This document shows positions 23,855 through 28,773 of a DNA stretch of 28,773 nucleotides, in pieces. The translations under genes and the position numbers were made by a program. The notes under the pieces were generated by a model. It was not told where the DNA came from and searched no databases. It worked only from the letters and a program-made list of their open reading frames with translations. Position 1 is the first letter of the stretch, and every line of letters starts with the position of its first letter. Origin of the DNA: JADJNW01 sp964517145 (lineage in GTDB: Bacteria; Bacteroidota; Bacteroidia; Chitinophagales; Saprospiraceae); the NCBI GenBank assembly GCA_964517145.1, contig CAZFBN010000063.1:1-28773 (forward strand), given 5' to 3'.

Positions 23855-24451
23855 ATGCAACGTTTTAACTCGCTCGACGCTTACCTTGACCAATGCTGGC
23901 GCTTGCTGCTGAATGGCGCAACCAAAAAAAATGATCCTTTGCGATTCCCGGTTTTAGGAACAGCACAAAACGACGTCGCTCATTTGCGCATCGTTGTTTT
24001 GCGAAAGGTGGAACAGGCTCAGCGTCAATTGATTTTTTATACCGATGTCCGCTCTGCCAAAGTAGCTCATTTTCAACAACATCCACACTTGACGAGCTTA
24101 TTTTACCATCCTAAAAAGCAAGTGCAAATTCGCACAGAAGGCAGTGTTCGCCTGCACATGCAAGATGAATTGGCAACATCGCATTGGAGTCGGCTTCCGA
24201 TTTCTTTGCGCAAACCCTACGCTCCTCTGGATTTACCTGGTTCAGCCTCGCAAACGCCAAGCGACGGCACGCCAGATTTTTGGCACCCTGAGATGGATTC
24301 GAGTGCAACAGAGTACGCTTTTGCGAACTTTGCGCTCGTCGTTTGCACAGTGGATCGTATCGAGGCGCTATTGCTGCATCCTGAAGGGCATCAGCGCGCG
24401 CAGTTTTCCTGGACTGGCGGGCACTGGCAAAATACCTGGCTAATTCCTTGA
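23855..24451 (+). CDS. Pyridoxamine 5'-phosphate oxidase-like FMN-binding protein
   Basis: A 198-residue flavoprotein-type protein. The start is the ATG at 23855 (MQRFNSLDAYLDQCWRLLLNG). The frame is open 35 codons further up, but that part is basic and unconserved in style and lies across a possible -7 box (TACTTTCG, 23830-23837). The split-barrel signature is FPVLGTAQNDVAHLRIVVLRKVE (31-53), FYTDVRSAKVAHFQQHP (61-77) and SLFYHPKKQVQIRTEGSVRL (81-100). W196 and the tail NTWLIP resemble the PNPOx C-terminus, but the substrate Arg/His motif of true PdxH (RPP near the end) is not seen. It is therefore probably a general flavin reductase/oxidase of the Alr4036-like group rather than the vitamin B6 enzyme. 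Divergent from the ABC exporter. Confidence 0.8.
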   Translation: MQRFNSLDAYLDQCWRLLLNGATKKNDPLRFPVLGTAQNDVAHLRIVVLRKVEQAQRQLIFYTDVRSAKVAHFQQHPHLTSLFYHPKKQVQIRTEGSVRLHMQDELATSHWSRLPISLRKPYAPLDLPGSASQTPSDGTPDFWHPEMDSSATEYAFANFALVVCTVDRIEALLLHPEGHQRAQFSWTGGHWQNTWLIP

Positions 24452-24497
24452 CGGAATTTTAACGCTCATTTTCAATTATTTATTCGGCGCTTCGCCT

Positions 24498-24505
24498 TAG
24501 CTTTG
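24498..24505 (+). promoter_or_regulatory. -7 box of the PhoD-like gene
   Basis: TAGCTTTG is a perfect TAnnTTTG box 17 bases before the ATG at 24523. It would start transcription close to the translation start. No clear -33 TTG. Confidence 0.45.
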
Positions 24506-24522
24506 CGCAAATTTTGAAATAT

Positions 24523-25842
24523 ATGCGATTTTTAGCTATTTTTTGTTTTCTTTTCATCATTCAAACGCTTCCTGCGCAACAAGATTTGTTACAATCGGGT
24601 CCGATGGTGGGTTATGCTGAAATGCGCGAAGCCCTGCTGTGGGTGCAAACCAGAGCTGCCGCTAAGGTGCAAATAGCGTACTGGGAGCGCGAAAATCCAG
24701 AGCAGACGTACCTCACCGATGCCAAAATTACCGGCAAAGACAATGCTTACACCGCTAAACTGTTGGCAAACCAAGTACAGCCTGGCAAGCGCTACGACTA
24801 TGAACTGCGCATCAACGATCAACCTTGCAAATTCAATTATCCGACTACTTTTCAAACACAAGCCTTGTGGCAATGGCGCAACGACGCGCCTGATTTTACA
24901 ATGGCGCTGGGCAGCTGTGCATATATAAACGAACCCATATATGATCGCCCTGGTAATCCTTATGGTGGCGAATATCATATTTTTAATGCCATTCACCGCA
25001 TGCGCCCGGATATGATGCTCTGGACGGGCGACAATACCTACCTCCGGGAAGCGGATTGGTACACGCGCACGGGCATCCTGGCACGCTATACGCACACGCG
25101 TTCGCTGCCGGAAATGCAGCCGTTATTGGCTGCTGCGAATAATTTCGCTACTTGGGATGACCACGATTTTGGTCCTGATAATTCCGATGCTTCTTTTATT
25201 CAAAAAGATTTGACCCTCGAAGCTTTTAAATTATTTTGGGGCAATTTGACTTATGGCATCAATGGAAAACCCGGTATTACCTCTGCATTTCAATATAATG
25301 ATATTGATTTTTATTTACTTGACAATCGTTTTTATCGCGCCCCCGACAATCGGATCACTGGCGAGCGATCTTTATTGGGAAAGACGCAACTGGAATGGCT
25401 GATTGATGGTTTAGTGAATAGCAAGGCGTCATTTAAAATGGTGGTAATCGGCAATCAAGTGCTAAATGATTCTAAAACCGTTTCGGAAAGTTATTATAAA
25501 TTGTATAATGAAGAACGTGCCTTTTTACTAAAGCGCATTGAAGAGGAAAATATTAAAAATGTAATATTTTTAAGCGGCGACCGCCATTTTACAGAATTGG
25601 CAACTTATAAAAATGCCAAAGGAAATATGATTTATGATTTAACTGTATCACCATTGACCTCCGGTGTTTTACAAAAAATAGAAACGGATAATACATTGCG
25701 CACGGCGGGCACTGTGGTACAGGCGCGTAATTTCGGTTTTTTAGAATTTAAAGGTCCAAAAACCGCACGAACACTGACGATGCGCATTTTTGATGCAAAT
25801 GGGAAAGAGCAGTGGAACCGGCGTATTGTATCCGAACCATGA
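24523..25842 (+). CDS. Exported PhoD-like metallophosphatase
   Basis: A 439-residue protein. ATG 24523 is preferred over the TTG three codons upstream because it gives a clean signal peptide (about 1-19, FLAIFCFLFIIQTLPAQ). An N-terminal Ig-like domain (about 25-112; SGPMVGYAEMREALLWVQT) precedes the metallophosphatase domain: GSC at 130-132, LWTGDN at 166-171, ATWDDHDFGPDNSD at 209-222, VVIGNQVL, and LSGDRHFTEL. These hold the Fe/Ca ligands of the PhoD class. The N-terminal Cys of GSC is the conserved metal-ligand cysteine of PhoD. It probably hydrolyses phosphodiesters or monoesters in the periplasm. It is followed after 49 bases by a lipoprotein gene on the same strand. Confidence 0.9.
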   Translation: MRFLAIFCFLFIIQTLPAQQDLLQSGPMVGYAEMREALLWVQTRAAAKVQIAYWERENPEQTYLTDAKITGKDNAYTAKLLANQVQPGKRYDYELRINDQPCKFNYPTTFQTQALWQWRNDAPDFTMALGSCAYINEPIYDRPGNPYGGEYHIFNAIHRMRPDMMLWTGDNTYLREADWYTRTGILARYTHTRSLPEMQPLLAAANNFATWDDHDFGPDNSDASFIQKDLTLEAFKLFWGNLTYGINGKPGITSAFQYNDIDFYLLDNRFYRAPDNRITGERSLLGKTQLEWLIDGLVNSKASFKMVVIGNQVLNDSKTVSESYYKLYNEERAFLLKRIEEENIKNVIFLSGDRHFTELATYKNAKGNMIYDLTVSPLTSGVLQKIETDNTLRTAGTVVQARNFGFLEFKGPKTARTLTMRIFDANGKEQWNRRIVSEP

Positions 25843-25891
25843 TCGTTGGAATTAAAATTTGCAGCATTTAGTAAATAAAAATTTCACACCT

Positions 25892-26689
25892 ATGCGTTTA
25901 AAAAAAATGCTATACGTAATGTCTTTATTGGCATTATTTGCATGTAATAATCAGGAAAAAAAGTCGGAATCAACAAACATTCCTACGCTCAATCCACAGG
26001 AAAAATCAGTTGCACAACAAATTGTAGATCAGACGATTGCAAGGCATGGCGGAAAATCTATTGAGAGCAGTATTATAAAATTTACTTTTCGGGATCGCCA
26101 ATATAAAGCTACCCGGCGCGGCGCTTCTTTTGAGTACGAACGCTCCTGGACGGATTCTACCGGTCAGCAAATTCGCGATGTGCTGAATAATGGCGGCTTG
26201 TACCGTGAAATCAATGGCAAACGCGTAACGCTCAGCACCGAAGACCAACGTAAGTATTCCAATTCTGTAAATTCTGTTATTTACTTCGCATTGCTCCCCT
26301 ATTTTTTGAATGACCAAGCAGTTGTAAAAACCTATGAAGGAGAAGTAAATATTAAATCAAAACCATATCATAAAATCAAAGTAAGCTTTGAGCAAGAAGG
26401 CGGCGGCGAAGATTTTGAGGATGAATACGTTTATTGGATCAATCGCGACAGCTTAACAATGGATTATTTAGCTTATAATTTTCAGGAAGACGGCGGCGGC
26501 GCGCGCTTTCGGGAGGCTTATGATGTGCGTTATGTAAATGGAATTCGCTTTGCTGATTACAATAATTATCAACCCGAAGATTCCACGATCAGAAATGTAA
26601 ATGTTTTTGATTCTTTGTTTGAAAAAGGCGAATTAAAATCCCTGTCAAAAATTGAAACCGAAAACATTGAAGTCATTATTTTAAAATGA
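25892..26689 (+). CDS. Outer or periplasmic lipoprotein of unknown function (DUF6503-like)
   Basis: A 265-residue protein from the ATG at 25892; a TTG 11 codons upstream is less likely. The N-terminus is a lipoprotein signal: MRLKKMLYVMSLLALFAC, with the lipobox LFAC and acylated Cys at residue 18, followed by a charged, flexible linker. The mature part is beta-rich (IIKFTFRDRQYKATRRG, FEYERSWTDSTGQQIRDVLNNGG, YHKIKVSFEQEGGGEDFEDEYVYWINRDSLTMDYLAY), which resembles the half-barrel of LolA/outer membrane lipoprotein-sorting-like folds. I think it belongs to the Bacteroidota DUF6503 group, but cannot confirm. It sits between the PhoD-like and glycosyltransferase genes, likely in one transcription unit. 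Confidence 0.75.
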   Translation: MRLKKMLYVMSLLALFACNNQEKKSESTNIPTLNPQEKSVAQQIVDQTIARHGGKSIESSIIKFTFRDRQYKATRRGASFEYERSWTDSTGQQIRDVLNNGGLYREINGKRVTLSTEDQRKYSNSVNSVIYFALLPYFLNDQAVVKTYEGEVNIKSKPYHKIKVSFEQEGGGEDFEDEYVYWINRDSLTMDYLAYNFQEDGGGARFREAYDVRYVNGIRFADYNNYQPEDSTIRNVNVFDSLFEKGELKSLSKIETENIEVIILK

Positions 26690-26733
26690 CAGATTAATCC
26701 CCTTTAAAACGCATAGGAATAAACCAATACGCT

Positions 26734-27738
26734 TTGAAAATTTTAATCATTCGTTTTTCCTCTATCGGCGACATCGTGCTCACCACGCCCGTCGTGCGCT
26801 GTCTTCAGCAACAGCTAGATGCAGAAATTCATTATTTAACCAAACAATCTTTTCACCCGGTTTTAGTTGCCAATCCTTACATCAATCGCATCATAACTAT
26901 ACAAAAAAAAGTAAATGAAGTGCTTCCTTTTTTAAATAGTGAAAAATATGATATTATTATTGATTTGCACCGAAATTTGCGCAGTTTACAAGTAAAATTA
27001 AAGCTAGGTGTAAAAAGTTATTCATTTGACAAGCTTAATTTTGAAAAATGGCTGATGGTCAATTTTAAAATCAATCGCTTGCCAAAAGTGCATATCGTTG
27101 ATCGTTATTTAGCTGCTGTAAAAAAATTAGGGATTGTAAATGATGGAAAGGGATTGGATTATTTTATAATGAAAGATGATGAATTAATTATTAATAGCGC
27201 TGAATTTACTGCACGTGTTTCGACGCTTCCATCTTTCAACGCTTCTACCCGTTTTATTGCTTTTGTCATTGGCGCTGCGCACGCCACAAAGCGCCTTCCA
27301 ATAGAAAAGATTATAATGATATGTAATAAAATTCAACATCCTATTATACTACTCGGCGGACCTGAAGATGCTGAACGAGGCGCCATTATTGCAAAAGTGG
27401 CTGGTAATCATGTAATAAATGCCTGCGGCAAATTAAAATTAAATCAATCTGCTTCTGTTGTACAACAAGCGTGGAAAGTCATTACACATGATACCGGTTT
27501 GATGCACATTGCGGCGGCGTTTAATAAAGACATCATATCTGTGTGGGGCAATACGATTCCGGAGTTTGGTATGTATCCATATTATCCAGCTGGTAAAGAC
27601 CACAACATTACATTTGAAGTAAATAACTTACCTTGCCGCCCCTGCTCTAAAATTGGTTACGAAAAATGTCCACAAGGACATTTTAAATGTATGTATCAAA
27701 TTGATGAAATAAAAATGGCGCAAATGATAAATCCATAA
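26734..27738 (+). CDS. Glycosyltransferase family 9 (heptosyltransferase-like), TTG start
   Basis: A 334-residue enzyme. It starts at TTG 26734: MKILIIRFSSIGDIVLTTPVVRCL is the standard GT9 beginning and no ATG is near, so the TTG is accepted. The N-terminal Rossmann domain includes the SSIGDIVLTTP acceptor motif. The C-terminal domain has VITHDTGLMHIAAAF and VWGNTIPEFGMYPY, which bind the ADP-sugar donor. A cluster of cysteines near the C-terminus (CRPCSK, KCPQG, KCM) is usual for this subgroup and may be structural. It adds a heptose or related sugar to lipopolysaccharide core or another envelope glycan at the inner face of the inner membrane. The 44-base gap to the lipoprotein and 34-base gap to the next gene suggest an operon. 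Confidence 0.88.
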   Translation: MKILIIRFSSIGDIVLTTPVVRCLQQQLDAEIHYLTKQSFHPVLVANPYINRIITIQKKVNEVLPFLNSEKYDIIIDLHRNLRSLQVKLKLGVKSYSFDKLNFEKWLMVNFKINRLPKVHIVDRYLAAVKKLGIVNDGKGLDYFIMKDDELIINSAEFTARVSTLPSFNASTRFIAFVIGAAHATKRLPIEKIIMICNKIQHPIILLGGPEDAERGAIIAKVAGNHVINACGKLKLNQSASVVQQAWKVITHDTGLMHIAAAFNKDIISVWGNTIPEFGMYPYYPAGKDHNITFEVNNLPCRPCSKIGYEKCPQGHFKCMYQIDEIKMAQMINP

Positions 27739-27772
27739 TATTTTGCTTTCAGAATGAATTTCTAATCCAAAA

Positions 27773-28663
27773 ATGTCAAACAAACTTTTTCGCCTCGCCC
27801 CTACTCCTAGCGGTTTTTTGCACAAGGGCAACGCATTTAACTTTTTACTTAACTGGCTGTACGCCCGTCAGTTAGATGCCAACATACTGCTGCGCATCGA
27901 TGATTTGGACGCCACGCGAAGCCGAGTGGAATATTTGGAAGACGTTTTTGAAACGCTGCGGTGGCTGGGATTGGATTGGGATATAGGCCCTAAAAATGTA
28001 AAAGATTTTCAGCAGCATTGGTCGCAAGAATTGCGCATGCCCAATTACAAACAAAAATTAGCCCATTTAGCCCAAAAAGGCGTGCTCTTTGCCTGCGAAT
28101 GTTCCCGAAAAAGCTTGCGCGACGCAGGATTCACAGGGGTTTATCCTAATTTTTGCCTGGAAAAGCAATTGCCGCTTGACGAAACTTTGCCCTGGCGTGT
28201 GCGGGTACAAGCAGACAAGATTCTTACAGTTGAGGACGTAAAATTTGGTAGCTATGAAGTAGATTTACATCATGAAATGGGAAGTTTTGTAATAAAAACC
28301 CGTGATGGCATTCCGGCGTATCAATTGGCTTCCTTGATGGATGATGTGCAATTCGGCGTCACGCATGTGATACGAGGTGCAGATTTATTGACTTCTACGG
28401 CAGCGCAGTTGTATTTGGCAGACATTTTACAATTAAAAAATTTTAAAAATATGATATTGTATCATCATCCGCTTATAATGGATGAAGCAGGTCATAAATT
28501 GTCAAAATCCGCTGGAAGCCTATCTTTACAATACCTTCGTGCACAAAATTATCCACTCGAAGAATTATTATATGAATTTACACAATGGCTGTCTATTACA
28601 CCGCCTTTAAAAATTAAGAAAGCAGAAGCGCTGATACCTTTTTTGCCGCCTCTTTTTTCATAA
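27773..28663 (+). CDS. gluQ: Glutamyl-Q tRNA(Asp) synthetase
   Basis: A 296-residue truncated GluRS paralogue. The catalytic core is complete: FRLAPTPSGFLHKGN (6-20) replaces HIGH, and HKLSKSAG near residue 242 replaces KMSKS. The cysteines of the CECS and YPNFC segments (about 108-142) fit the zinc site of GluQRS. There is no anticodon-binding domain, which is the hallmark of this family. It attaches glutamate to queuosine at position 34 of tRNA-Asp, without needing the anticodon domain. ATG 27773 opens directly into the class I motif. The C-terminus ends in a short helical tail (KKAEALIPFLPPLFS). Last gene of the co-directional set starting at 24523. Confidence 0.9.
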   Translation: MSNKLFRLAPTPSGFLHKGNAFNFLLNWLYARQLDANILLRIDDLDATRSRVEYLEDVFETLRWLGLDWDIGPKNVKDFQQHWSQELRMPNYKQKLAHLAQKGVLFACECSRKSLRDAGFTGVYPNFCLEKQLPLDETLPWRVRVQADKILTVEDVKFGSYEVDLHHEMGSFVIKTRDGIPAYQLASLMDDVQFGVTHVIRGADLLTSTAAQLYLADILQLKNFKNMILYHHPLIMDEAGHKLSKSAGSLSLQYLRAQNYPLEELLYEFTQWLSITPPLKIKKAEALIPFLPPLFS

Positions 28664-28773
28664 TTTTATAAAAATTGATTGTATAGAAACGAAAATAGCG
28701 CCAGCGAATAGTTTTTATGATAAGTGATTGGAGCTTTTTTAAACTTTTGTGTGCTTTTAATTGTCGAGAAAGA
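28664..28773. other. Right-edge AT-rich tail without a gene
   Basis: Nothing recognisable in the last 110 bases: no terminator hairpin and no start of a further gene. Confidence 0.4.

Noticed and set aside
24442..24460. AATTCC/GGAATT hairpin with four Ts as terminator of the PNPOx-like gene
   Set aside because: The stem is only 6 bp, AT-rich and overlaps the stop codon; too weak to call.
18866..28696. 15-base identical string TATAGAAACGAAAAT at 18866 and 28682
   Set aside because: AT-rich and short; about one such match is expected by chance in a window of this size, and flanks do not match.

Overview
The window is an ordinary-looking stretch of chromosome from a member of the Bacteroidota, probably a Saprospiria/Chitinophagia-type environmental bacterium. 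The evidence is: the tail of a type IX secretion (T9SS) sorting domain at the left edge; a short (289-residue) primary sigma factor without region 1.1; an HU-CCDC81-like/SPOR protein; a PUR-family (DUF3276) protein; a START-like protein of the kind common in this phylum; and a recurring promoter pattern TTG-N20-TAnnTTTG, which is the Bacteroidota consensus. The genus is inference. No tRNA, rRNA, IS element or CRISPR array was found.

Layout. 1-931: end of a T9SS cargo gene, then an 848-base gene-free block holding a long hairpin, a detached Rho-independent terminator and a 14-unit, strictly 22-bp tandem array. 932-5387: SDR oxidoreductase, hemW, an RhlE-type DEAD-box helicase and a DEDDy 3'-5' exonuclease. 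5457-8982: two exported proteins on the minus strand (a GHL10/DUF187 glycosidase-like protein and a Tat-exported Gfo/Idh/MocA oxidoreductase). 9229-10369: a small cluster of accessory genes (RHH antitoxin, MazF/PemK toxin, convergent Uma2-type nuclease). 10600-17396: envelope and regulatory housekeeping genes (HU-SPOR protein, S41 protease, Lrp/AsnC regulator, primary sigma factor, START-like protein, HtrA-type protease). 17536-21190: a divergent pair of Bacteroidota-conserved proteins of poorly known function (a protein usually labelled asparagine synthetase B, and a membrane VWA protein). 21300-23656: PUR-family protein and an ABC exporter. 23855-28663: five co-directional genes (PNPOx-like, PhoD-like phosphatase, lipoprotein, glycosyltransferase 9, glutamyl-Q tRNA synthetase).

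Several default gene starts are wrong or non-ATG. The starts were revised by matching promoter -7 boxes, signal peptides and family N-termini. The PUR protein and ABC exporter appear to use GTG, and the glycosyltransferase uses TTG.

The most interesting material is non-coding: (i) the 22-bp array, with AGGTT invariant at the same offset in all 14 units; (ii) inverted repeats sitting 10-15 bases before the start codons of three genes, two of which are related in sequence; (iii) six 8-bp repeats inside hemW that keep the frame only because they total 48 bp. I do not see a convincing new multi-gene system. The TA/Uma2 cluster is of a known kind.
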